From Burkholderiales bacterium (GTDB lineage Bacteria; Pseudomonadota; Gammaproteobacteria; Burkholderiales; Casimicrobiaceae), in assembly GCA_020851235.1 (NCBI GenBank), contig JADZDD010000041.1:1-33086 (forward strand): a stretch of 33,086 bases of DNA. Reading direction: 5' to 3'. Below, piece after piece: positions 1 to 8,066 of this stretch. Position 1 is the stretch's first letter; the number at the start of each line of letters is the position of its first letter. The notes beneath the pieces are model-generated. The model did not search any database. It saw only the letters and a list, made by a program, of their open reading frames with translations, and had not been told where the DNA came from. The position numbers were made by a program, and so were the translations under genes.

Positions 1-172
1 AAGACCATCTGCAGTGTGAGCACTTCTTGCCTTGGAATAAATCCAGCAGCAGCTATTCGCCACCACCAGACCCCACCAACAAGCACCCACACCTATCGGT
101 TGCAAATTGTTAAAGAACGCGTCGCGCGCGACCCCGGGTCTTGCGGACGTTCCGGGTGACGAGCAGCAAAGA
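1..172 (-). other. rRNA operon leader (5' part; 16S lies beyond the window)
   Basis: This transcribed, non-coding leader reads right to left from the promoter at 179-207 and leaves the window at base 1. After boxA comes a stretch of the kind CCGATAGGTGTGGGTGCTTG, which resembles the leader segment preceding 16S rRNA in betaproteobacteria. The conserved 16S start (AGAGTTTGATC) is not reached, so the mature rRNA should begin just left of the window. The short open frames here (110-301 and 193-432, minus strand) have no coding character. Bases 208-346, between the promoter and the end of the first protein gene, hold nothing I recognise and no convincing terminator. Confidence 0.8.
105..118 (-). 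promoter_or_regulatory. boxA antitermination element of the rrn leader
   Basis: The minus strand reads GTTCTTTAACAATT, matching the bacterial rrn boxA consensus (TGCTCTTTAACAA) apart from its first bases. In known systems the boxA RNA is bound by NusB-NusE to form the rRNA antitermination complex. Its place in the leader, after a strong promoter and ahead of the expected 16S gene, fits that role. Confidence 0.85.
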
Positions 173-178
173 GGCGCG

Positions 179-207
179 ATTATGCGGTGCTTTCAAACGC
201 GTGTCAA
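179..207 (-). promoter_or_regulatory. rRNA operon promoter (sigma70 type)
   Basis: On the minus strand, TTGACA (202-207) and CATAAT (179-184) are separated by exactly 17 bases, close to a perfect sigma70 promoter. The bases just after the -10 (CGCGCC) form a GC-rich discriminator, as is usual for stringently controlled stable-RNA promoters. No A-tract UP element is visible upstream of the -35. A boxA lies about 55 bases downstream of the expected start site near 172, which identifies this as an rrn promoter rather than an mRNA promoter. Confidence 0.87.
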
Positions 208-346
208 TGCCGATCCACCAACAACGCCAACCGGGCGGCCGCCGACGTGCGCCGCACCGCGCGCCGATGACTTGATGTGAGGGCGCGGTCGTCCGATGCA
301 AGCGTCGGGACCCGCCGTCGGGCCGCGCGACCGGTATCGCGGCGCG

Positions 347-2449
347 TCACGGCCCGCCGGCAAGCTCGCGCAGGCGGTCCGCGAAGGCCTCGACCGGTGC
401 CGGGAGGTCGAAAAGCGCGTCGTGCGCGGCACGAATCCGGGCCGCGATGCCTTCCCGGTACGCGCGATCTCCCGCGATCCGCACCGCGATCCGGACGTAG
501 GCGTCCTCGTCGGTCGCGACCACCTCGTCGATGCCCATGAGCCGGAGCATGCCGGCGCTCTGCCGGCCGCGCATGAAGCGCCCCGGCAGCGTCACGACCG
601 GCAGGCCGCAGGCCAGCGCATCGAGGCTCGTGTTGCCGCCTGACCAGTGCAGCGTGTCGAGCATGACGTCGCAGGCGCTGTTGACTTGCAGGAAAGCGTC
701 GTGGGCGCACTGCGCCACGACGTGCAGGCGCTCGCGGCTGATGCCCGCACGCGCAAGCCGCGCGATGAAGCGCTGCGTCAATCGCGGATCGCGCCCGGCG
801 AAGAACACGAGCCTCGCGTCGGCGACCGCTCCCAGGACCTGCGCGAACAGCGCATCGTTGTCCGGGTGGATCTTGAACAGCGACTGTGGACACAGGAGGA
901 GAGGCCCGCCGTCGGGCAAGCCGCACGCCGCGCGCGACGCCGGAGACGGCCGTTGCGGCATCCGATACGACGTTCCGATGCCGGGCAGCGTTTGCAGGCG
1001 CTCGGTGTAGTGAGCCTGTGCGTCGGACGGCTCCATCGCGGCGCAGGAGAAGAAGACATCGATCGCCGGCAACCCCGTGGTGACCGGATGCCCCCAACCG
1101 GCGCATTGGACCGGCGCCAAGCGCAGCGAGGCGAGCGCGAAGGGGACCACGCCCATCCCGAGCTCGGGGTAGACGAGGACATCGAGCGCGTCCGCAGCAA
1201 TGACCGGCGCGGCCTGCGACGGTCGCCACAGCGGCAAGCGCCGGAAGACGTCCGCGCGCGCCGCGATGCGCTGTGCAAGCGCGTCGTCCGTGGGCAGGAA
1301 ATGATAGACGTGGACGTCGAAATCCTCCCGCGGCAGATCCGTGATCCAGCGCTCGAAGTAGCGGCCGACGGTCCCGTCGCGAAAGAACGTCGAGGCGAAC
1401 CCGACGCGAATCCGGCTCGCGCCGCCACGTGGGGCACGTCGCCCCGCCCACGCCGGTGCCTGCCGCTCGACGAGGCGCGTGACCAGCGCCCCGTAGCGCG
1501 CCTGCAGCGCGCGATCGTCCCCTCCCTGGTAGGCGAGAAGGAAGTTCGTCCAGCGCAACTCGTCGACGAGACGCCCTGCCGACAACCCCGCCGCCTGCGC
1601 GGGAAGCGCGCGCTCCAGCCGGGCAAGCCCCGTCGCGAAGGCTGCGCGCGACGCGGCGACATCGGCGCCCGAGTCCGCGATCATCGGCAAGCTGAGCTCG
1701 CGCGCCAGCGTCGCGCGCAGCAGCGAAGGGTCGCGTCGCTCCGCCTCGGCGAAGGCCGCGCGGGCGCCGGCAAGATCGTCGGCTTCCGCAAGCGTCCCAC
1801 CGAGCTGGTACGGTGGGTTGGCGTCGCGCGCGTCGAGCGCTGCCGCGCGCGCGAAGCAATCGGCCGCTTCGGCGAGCGCGCTGCGCTCGCGCAGGATTCC
1901 CCCCAGCGCAAGCCACGCGCCGCGCTGCCGCGCATCGAGCGCGACCGCATGGCGCAGCGCCGTCTCGGCGCCGGCGTCGTCGCCGCCCTGTCGTCGCAAG
2001 TTCCCCAGATTGGCCCATGCGAGCGCGTAGCGCGGGTCGATGTCGAGCGCACGCGTGGCCGCGACGATCGCGTCGTCGATCCGGCCCGCCGCCCGCAATG
2101 CATTGCCCAGGTTGTTGAACGCGCGGGCGTAGCGCGGATCCGCGGTCGTGGCCCGGGTGAAGGCATCGATCGCGCCCTGCGTGTCGCCAGCGTCGCTGCA
2201 CAGGAGGCCAAGCTCGTTCCACAGCCGTGCTTGCGTGGAGTCGAGGGCCAGCGCCGCGCGCAAGTCGGCGATCGCTGGCGTGAATGCGCGCGCCATCTCG
2301 TGCGCCCGGGAACGCAACACGAACGCCGCCAGCCGCGTGCGCGTGGAAAGCGACGCGTCGGCGAGCAACGACGTCGCAAGCGACGCCGCGCTGGCGGCGT
2401 CGCCTGCCGCGAGTCTCGCCTCGATCGTCGCGAGTGCCTGCTCGGTCAT
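347..2449 (-). CDS. TPR-containing GT41 (SPINDLY/OGT-like) glycosyltransferase
   Basis: A 700-residue cytoplasmic protein with two parts. Residues 1-260 are tetratricopeptide repeats (for example RLWNELGLLCSDAGDTQGAI, then FNNLGNALRAAGRIDDAI). Residues 345-690 match the GT41 catalytic region of O-GlcNAc transferase/SPINDLY-like enzymes: an N-lobe with GWGHPVTTGLPAIDVF and a C-lobe with LFKIHPDNDALF, DVMLDTLHWSGGNTSLDAL and GLPVVTLPG, the usual nucleotide-sugar binding signature. GT41 enzymes move a sugar from a nucleotide donor to Ser/Thr or Asn of proteins, and bacterial members often have unknown acceptors. The ATG at 2449 follows GGAAGGG at about 7 bases. It lies 25 bases after a second, larger GT41 gene and is the last gene of the glycan cluster before the rrn promoter. 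The sugar and acceptor cannot be told from sequence. Confidence 0.9.
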   Translation of the reverse strand: MTEQALATIEARLAAGDAASAASLATSLLADASLSTRTRLAAFVLRSRAHEMARAFTPAIADLRAALALDSTQARLWNELGLLCSDAGDTQGAIDAFTRATTADPRYARAFNNLGNALRAAGRIDDAIVAATRALDIDPRYALAWANLGNLRRQGGDDAGAETALRHAVALDARQRGAWLALGGILRERSALAEAADCFARAAALDARDANPPYQLGGTLAEADDLAGARAAFAEAERRDPSLLRATLARELSLPMIADSGADVAASRAAFATGLARLERALPAQAAGLSAGRLVDELRWTNFLLAYQGGDDRALQARYGALVTRLVERQAPAWAGRRAPRGGASRIRVGFASTFFRDGTVGRYFERWITDLPREDFDVHVYHFLPTDDALAQRIAARADVFRRLPLWRPSQAAPVIAADALDVLVYPELGMGVVPFALASLRLAPVQCAGWGHPVTTGLPAIDVFFSCAAMEPSDAQAHYTERLQTLPGIGTSYRMPQRPSPASRAACGLPDGGPLLLCPQSLFKIHPDNDALFAQVLGAVADARLVFFAGRDPRLTQRFIARLARAGISRERLHVVAQCAHDAFLQVNSACDVMLDTLHWSGGNTSLDALACGLPVVTLPGRFMRGRQSAGMLRLMGIDEVVATDEDAYVRIAVRIAGDRAYREGIAARIRAAHDALFDLPAPVEAFADRLRELAGGP

Positions 2450-2474
2450 GGCGCCACCCTTCCGGACGACCCGC

Positions 2475-5400
2475 TCACGGCATCGCCGTCGGTTCGCGTG
2501 CGATCGCCGCGCGGTACGCGGCCTCGAGATGGCGCGTGTGCGCCGGCATGTCGGTCAGCGGCGAACCCGCGAGACCCCGCGCGATCGCCGCGCGTACCGC
2601 CGCCGCGAACGTTGCGTCGGTGGCGAGGCGCACGGCGAGATCGACGTACTCGCGGCCCGTCTGCGCCACGGTCTCGAGCACACCGAGATGGGCGAGGATC
2701 GAGTACGTGGAGCGTTCGCCGTGGCGCCGACCCACGAGTGTGACGACCGGGACGTTCATGTCGAGCGCCTCGAGCGTGACGTTGACCCCGCCATACGGCA
2801 TCGTGTCGAGCACGACATCGATCAGGCGATAGCGGGCCTGGTTTTCGGCGTCGTCACGACCTTGCGGCAGGAAGACCGCACGGGTGCGGTCGATCCCGAT
2901 GGCATCGAGCAAGCGCAGGTAGCTCGCCCGCTGCGCGGGATGCGCAGGGGAGAAGGCAAGACGCGCGCGCGGAATGCGATCGAGCACGTCGCGCCACAGT
3001 GTCAAGCCGCGGCGCGACAGCTTCAGGGGATTGACGAAGGCGCCGATGACGAAGGCGTCGGAGTCGAGACCCAGCGTCGCGCGCGTGAACGGCAGTGTGG
3101 GCGCCGGCGCGATGTGCCGATACGGGTAGACACAGCCCGCCATCGGGAGCAGGCGCTCCAGCATGAATTCCTGGTTGTCCGCCACGTCGGCCAGGCCATC
3201 GGTGAGCTTGTAGTCGACGGCCGTCATGCCGAGGGTACCGGCGCTCGCGATGTGCGTCAGCGCCACCGGCGCCGGCTTGCGGGCGAGGATGCCCGGCCGT
3301 GATCCTTGCGTGTGCGTGGACAGATCGACGAGAAGATCGAGCTCGTCGCGCGCGATCTCGTTGGCCGCCGCGAAGTCGTCGCGATCGGCGAGCGAGACGA
3401 AGCGGGTGGCCGCAGCGACGAAACGCTCGGTCCACGCGTCGCGCTCGGTCGTGGTCGAGTAGAAGTACAGATCGAACTGCTCGCGATCGTGGTGCTCGAT
3501 GGCCTGCCACATCATCTTGCCCATGACGTGATTGCGCAGGTCCCCCGCGATGTAACCGATGCGCAGGCGCCCCGGGCGCCGCGGCGGCGCCGGCGCTGCG
3601 ATGGGCTCGCCGTAGACGCGTCGCACCGCCGAATCGTAGGCCTGGGCGAGGCGAAGCAGGAGCGCTCCCTCGACGTCGAAATACAGGAGCAGATGCAGCA
3701 GCGACTCCAGGCATTCGGCAAGCTCCTGCGCGTCGCGCGCGCGGTACGCATCGCGCCGCAGGCCGTCGATGGTGCGATCGAGGCGCTCGAAATCACCGGC
3801 ATGCTGGCATGCCTCGAGCGCGTACACGGCAAGCGGCAGTGCGTCGGGGCAATGACGTTCGAACTCGTGGAAGTTGGCGAGCCACGCATCGATCTCGCCA
3901 TCGGCGAGCAGCGCGTCACCGAGATGCTTGTAGGCTGCGACGTGCCTGCGATCGACCGCGAGGACATGGCGAAACGCCGCCGTGGCGGCGCGCCGATTGC
4001 CCTGCTGCGCGAAGACGACACCAAGGTTGAAGTCGGCATCGACGAGACCGGGATCGAACGTCAGTGCACGCTGGTAGGCGCGCGCCGCACCCGACACGTC
4101 CCCCGCCCGTTGGAGCGTGGTGCCGTGATCGAAGTGCGCGAGCGCATCGGCTGGCGTGCGCAGCAGGATGGCGTCGTGGATCGCGAGCGCGCTGGCGGTG
4201 TCGCCGCGGCGCGCGTGCACCCGCGCTTGCATGCGCAGCAACGCCGATTCGAACGGAGCCAGACGCAGGCCCGCGTCGACGAGGCGCATCGCGTCGTCGT
4301 AGCGCCGCTCCGCGAGGGCGAGATCGGCTGCGGCAAGCCGCGCGTCGATGAAACCGGGTTGCGCGTCGAGCGCCCGGGCAAACGCCGTGGCAGCCTGCGC
4401 GGGGTCCTCCTGCGTTGCAGCGACGACACCGGCAAGATGCAGGGCTGGCGCGAACTCGGGCTGTTCGGCGACGATCGCGGCGTAGGCTGCAGCCGCGGCG
4501 GACAGGTCGCCCTCCCGGTGCAGCGCGACCGCGTGATCCCAGGCTTGCGCGAGTTCGTCGGCCGTGGACGGCGACGCCGGCGTCGTGTCGGTCGCCGCGT
4601 GCAACGCACGCAGCGCCTTCGCAAGCGCCGCGGGTTCGAACGCTTCCTGCACGATCGGCGCGCGGTGCGCCGGCATGCCGATCGCCACCGACCATACGTG
4701 TCGTGCCGGCCGGGCAAGGAGCATGGTGGCGACGTCTTGCGCGAGACCGACGCCGTCGACGAGCACGTCACAGTCGCGCGCAGCGATCGCCTTGGCGGCA
4801 GCGTTGTCGGCGGGCTCGGCAACGCCCGCAAACACGGCATGCGGCATCGGAACGCCGGCAAGGGCGTCGCGGGTCAGGTCCGGGTCGCCGCAGCACAAGA
4901 CGACGAGCGCGACGGGAATGTCCTGCAGCGCCGCCATCGTCTCGCGCAACGCCGTGCGCGCACCCGCCCACGCCGCGCCTGCGGGTGCGGGCAGCACCCA
5001 GGCCAGACGCAACGCACGACCCCGCGTGCGCCGTGGCCAGATGAGCGGGACGGGCGGCCGCGGCAGTGCCGTCGTCAGCGCGCAGTACGCATCGGCGAGC
5101 CGTGCCACGAACTCGCCACGCGTGACGCCGAGGGCCACCGCGATCTCGCGCAGCGCACGACGATCGTCGAGCGTGAACGCACGGGTGGCAAATTGATCGG
5201 GAACCCCTGCGCCGTGGCGCACGAGTGCCGCGACGAGGGCGGGCGGCAGCGTGTGAACGACGGGAGCGAGCGCGTCGACAAGGGGTTTCGCGCCGGCCGG
5301 TGAAGCGCGGTCGAGCGCCTGCGCCAGTGCCCGGGCGATCGGGGGGGCTTGCGCGAGCGTTGCGTGTTCGGCGACGAGCGCTGGCAGCGATGCCAGCGCC

Positions 5401-5774
5401 GAGCGCTCGCCCAGCGCAGCACTCGCCACGGCGTGTGTCATGCGCGCGCGCACGTCGGCAGCGGCCACCGCCATCGCCTGCGCGGCGGCGTCCCTGGCAA
5501 GCGCGAACTCGCCTTCGTGCAATCCGACCTCGGCGAGGGCGAGGCGCGGCGGCAGGAAGCCCGGATCGAGTTCGGCGGAACGTCGCCACGCCTGGAGCGC
5601 CGCGGCCGGGCGACCCAGCTGCCACCAGACCTCGCCCAGATGAAAGTGCGGCACCGGCGAGGCGGGGGCTTCGCGCGAGGCGCGGCGAAAGCATGGGATC
5701 GCATCGGCCGCGCGACCTTCGCGCTGATGCGCGCGGCCGCGCTCGAGCCAGGTCGTGAAGGCGTCGGTCGCCAT
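2475..5774 (-). CDS. Large TPR-GT41 glycosyltransferase with an internal, decayed GT41 N-lobe
   Basis: 1099 residues from the ATG at 5774, preceded by GAGG and 8 bases after the previous stop; the frame is open further upstream, but that part shadows the neighbouring gene. Layout: TPRs at about 1-120; a GT41 N-lobe-like segment at 254-390 (LRLAWVLPAPAG, then CDVLVDGVGLAQD); more TPRs at about 405-625; a complete GT41 catalytic region at 734-1090 (LRIGYIAGDLRNHVMG, LDLLVDLSTHTQGSRPGILA, LKLSRRGLTLW, DTMPYGGVNVTLEALDMNVP). The first N-lobe aligns with the second but lacks the STHT motif with its catalytic-region histidine and has no matching C-lobe, so it is probably non-catalytic. The C-terminal half should be an active protein O-glycosyltransferase of the SPINDLY/OGT type. 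It is cytoplasmic, with no signal peptide. The internal duplication is my reading of the sequence. Confidence 0.88.
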   Translation of the reverse strand: MATDAFTTWLERGRAHQREGRAADAIPCFRRASREAPASPVPHFHLGEVWWQLGRPAAALQAWRRSAELDPGFLPPRLALAEVGLHEGEFALARDAAAQAMAVAAADVRARMTHAVASAALGERSALASLPALVAEHATLAQAPPIARALAQALDRASPAGAKPLVDALAPVVHTLPPALVAALVRHGAGVPDQFATRAFTLDDRRALREIAVALGVTRGEFVARLADAYCALTTALPRPPVPLIWPRRTRGRALRLAWVLPAPAGAAWAGARTALRETMAALQDIPVALVVLCCGDPDLTRDALAGVPMPHAVFAGVAEPADNAAAKAIAARDCDVLVDGVGLAQDVATMLLARPARHVWSVAIGMPAHRAPIVQEAFEPAALAKALRALHAATDTTPASPSTADELAQAWDHAVALHREGDLSAAAAAYAAIVAEQPEFAPALHLAGVVAATQEDPAQAATAFARALDAQPGFIDARLAAADLALAERRYDDAMRLVDAGLRLAPFESALLRMQARVHARRGDTASALAIHDAILLRTPADALAHFDHGTTLQRAGDVSGAARAYQRALTFDPGLVDADFNLGVVFAQQGNRRAATAAFRHVLAVDRRHVAAYKHLGDALLADGEIDAWLANFHEFERHCPDALPLAVYALEACQHAGDFERLDRTIDGLRRDAYRARDAQELAECLESLLHLLLYFDVEGALLLRLAQAYDSAVRRVYGEPIAAPAPPRRPGRLRIGYIAGDLRNHVMGKMMWQAIEHHDREQFDLYFYSTTTERDAWTERFVAAATRFVSLADRDDFAAANEIARDELDLLVDLSTHTQGSRPGILARKPAPVALTHIASAGTLGMTAVDYKLTDGLADVADNQEFMLERLLPMAGCVYPYRHIAPAPTLPFTRATLGLDSDAFVIGAFVNPLKLSRRGLTLWRDVLDRIPRARLAFSPAHPAQRASYLRLLDAIGIDRTRAVFLPQGRDDAENQARYRLIDVVLDTMPYGGVNVTLEALDMNVPVVTLVGRRHGERSTYSILAHLGVLETVAQTGREYVDLAVRLATDATFAAAVRAAIARGLAGSPLTDMPAHTRHLEAAYRAAIAREPTAMP

Positions 5775-5782
5775 CGGAGGCC

Positions 5783-8059
5783 TCACTTCAGGCGCGAGCG
5801 CAAGGCGCTCACCCACGCGTCGGGTGCGATGCTGTACAGCACGCGGCCGGCGAGCGTGTGGCGGCGGCGCGCCACCGCCCGCGCAAGGCGCGTCCACAGC
5901 GACCGCCTCGCAAAGCCGTGCGGCCGGTCGGGCGGCGGGGGTCTCCACTCGCGATAGTGCAACGCATGACGCACGCGCCCCGGCGCCAGGGGGGCGATCG
6001 GCACCCCCGCGCCTTGTCCCCGCGATGCGAGCGCCTCGTCGTAGCACGCGTACGTGGCGGCGAGCATCTGCGCGCGTGTTGCCTGCCGGATCGCGAGCGC
6101 TTCGTCGCTCGCGCGCCGCACGGCCGCGGGATCGGCGAGGAGCGCCTCGATGCGTTCGAGCATCGCGGCCTCGTCGCGCCACTCGTGCTCGGTCATGACC
6201 CACCCCGCGCCGTGGGCGGCGACGCGCTCGGCGAGCGCGCCGATCGGCGGCACCAGCGCGGCGCGCCCGGCGCACCACGCCTCGGTGAGCGTATAGCTGA
6301 AGGTCTCCGGTCCCGCCGACGGATAGATCACGAAGGCGACGCGGTACTGCGCGAACAGGTCAGGCAGGTCGACGACGTCGTAGTGGCCGTGAATCGTGAG
6401 GACCGCGTCGCTCGCCTGCCAGGGCCCATGCTGGAAATCGAGGTAGCCGATGAGCACGAAGCGCACGCGGGCATGTCGTGCGCGAACGAGCTCGGCGAGT
6501 CGCTCGATGCGCCGCGCGCCCTTGTCCGGCCCGATGGCCCCCACGATCGCCACGGTCGGCACGTCGTCGGCCGGCAGCATCACCGCCATCCGCGCGCTGC
6601 GCCCCCGTGGCGGGAAGGTCTCGGGTGCCCCGTGCGGGATCACCACCGCCGGACAGTCCGGGAAGTAACGCGATAGCGTGTCCGCGGTCCATTGCGACGG
6701 TGCGATTCGGGACACCGCCGCGCGCATGAGCGCGTGGTGCTGCGTGCGCCACGCTGCGATGTCGACACGGTCGAATGCGGGCTGCGCCGCGAGACAACGC
6801 GTGCACTCGGCGACGTCGGTGCGCGCGCCGCAGTACATGCCGTCCGGTCCCTGCAGCGTGATCGTGGGGCATGCGATGAAGAGGTCGTGCACGGTGTAGA
6901 CGAAGGGCACCGGAAAATCGGTGAGCGCGGTGACGATCCCGCCGCGACACGCGGACACCTGATGCAGATGCACGAGCCCGACGTCGAACGTCGCGCACAT
7001 GCCTCCGAGGAAATCGCGCCAGCGCTCGTTCTCCCCGCGTTCGAAGTCATAGACCACGACGTCGCCGTCCGCGCGCATCTCCTCGATGCGCCACCGGTCG
7101 TCGGCGGGCGTGGCCACGAAATGGCGCCATCCCGGCGGCGAGTGCTCGATCAACGTGCGCACGTACACGTCGGTGCCGCCGCCATGCCCATGCGTGATGT
7201 GGAGTACGCCGCGGTTCGGACTCGCCAGTGCCGCGAGCTTCATGCGTGCGGCGTCGCGCAGTGCGCGCAACGGATCGGCCGCGATGTAGTCGCGGACCAT
7301 GTCGTCATAATGCGGATGCCGCTCGAGGAGGATCGCGAGGTTGCGCGCGCACAAGGCCTCCTTCTCGGTGGTGAACGACCGCGTCCCGGTATGCACGACG
7401 AACGCGTTGTCCGCGAGGACGTTGCGCCATCCGTAGCGCGCCGCGCGTACGCACAGGTCGTTCTCCTCGCCGTACCCGCGCCCGAAGGCGTCGTCGAAGA
7501 CGCCGACGTCGTCGAGGAGCGCGCGCCGCAGGAGAAGACAGAAGCCCACGCCGGTGGGAATGTCGGGATACGTCGGCAGCGCCATCGCCTTCATCGCCTG
7601 CGCGACCGGAGCGGGATCCGCCCCCGACGGCCAGGGATTGTTCACGCAGAACTGCGGAAACGAAAGGATCTCCGCGTTGTTGGAGAAGGGCGTGACGGTG
7701 CCGATCCGCGGATCGGTGGCGATGCAGTGCATCAGCGCGTCGAGCCACCCGGGTGTCACGAGCGTGTCCGAGTTGAGCAGGATCACGTCGGCGCGCGACA
7801 GCAGCATGCCGCGGTTGGCCGTCGCGGTGAAGCCCAGATTCGTCTCGTTGCGAAGCAGCGTGACCTGCGGATGCGCGCGGGTCGCAAGCTCGGTGAAGAA
7901 CGCGCCGATGCCAGGATCAGGCGAGGCGTCGTCGATCAGCACGAGGCGCACGTCGGGGCGCAGGTGCGCGAGCACGCTCGCGACGCAGGCGCGCACGTCG
8001 TCGACCGCGTTGTACACGGGGACGACGATGTCGATCACGTAATGCACTGCGGCGGACAT
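5783..8059 (-). CDS. Bifunctional glycosyltransferase, GT2 fused to GT4
   Basis: 758 residues from the ATG at 8059, 7 bases after the preceding stop. Residues 8-270 are a GT-A family 2 domain: IVVPVYNAVDDV, the NETNLGFTATANRG acceptor loop, a metal-binding LNSDT at 95-99 and GFCLLLRRALLDDVG. Residues 290-690 are a GT-B family 4 domain (GVLHITHGHGGGTDVYV, FVYTVHDLFIACPT, VGAIGPDKGARRI, PSAGPETFSYTLTEAWCAG), where the ETFSY glutamate belongs to the E-x7-E nucleotide-sugar motif. Two catalytic domains suggest two consecutive sugar additions to a growing glycan on the cytoplasmic face of the membrane. A four-cysteine pattern, C-x12-C-x8-C-x2-C, sits in the GT4 part. It is a paralogue of the protein at 10535-12763, but here both halves look intact. 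Confidence 0.9.
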   Translation of the reverse strand: MSAAVHYVIDIVVPVYNAVDDVRACVASVLAHLRPDVRLVLIDDASPDPGIGAFFTELATRAHPQVTLLRNETNLGFTATANRGMLLSRADVILLNSDTLVTPGWLDALMHCIATDPRIGTVTPFSNNAEILSFPQFCVNNPWPSGADPAPVAQAMKAMALPTYPDIPTGVGFCLLLRRALLDDVGVFDDAFGRGYGEENDLCVRAARYGWRNVLADNAFVVHTGTRSFTTEKEALCARNLAILLERHPHYDDMVRDYIAADPLRALRDAARMKLAALASPNRGVLHITHGHGGGTDVYVRTLIEHSPPGWRHFVATPADDRWRIEEMRADGDVVVYDFERGENERWRDFLGGMCATFDVGLVHLHQVSACRGGIVTALTDFPVPFVYTVHDLFIACPTITLQGPDGMYCGARTDVAECTRCLAAQPAFDRVDIAAWRTQHHALMRAAVSRIAPSQWTADTLSRYFPDCPAVVIPHGAPETFPPRGRSARMAVMLPADDVPTVAIVGAIGPDKGARRIERLAELVRARHARVRFVLIGYLDFQHGPWQASDAVLTIHGHYDVVDLPDLFAQYRVAFVIYPSAGPETFSYTLTEAWCAGRAALVPPIGALAERVAAHGAGWVMTEHEWRDEAAMLERIEALLADPAAVRRASDEALAIRQATRAQMLAATYACYDEALASRGQGAGVPIAPLAPGRVRHALHYREWRPPPPDRPHGFARRSLWTRLARAVARRRHTLAGRVLYSIAPDAWVSALRSRLK

Positions 8060-8066
8060 CACGACC

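Noticed and set aside
193-432. Short minus-strand frames in the left edge region (110-301, 193-432)
   Set aside because: They overlap the rrn promoter and leader, are Arg-rich and have no start signals.
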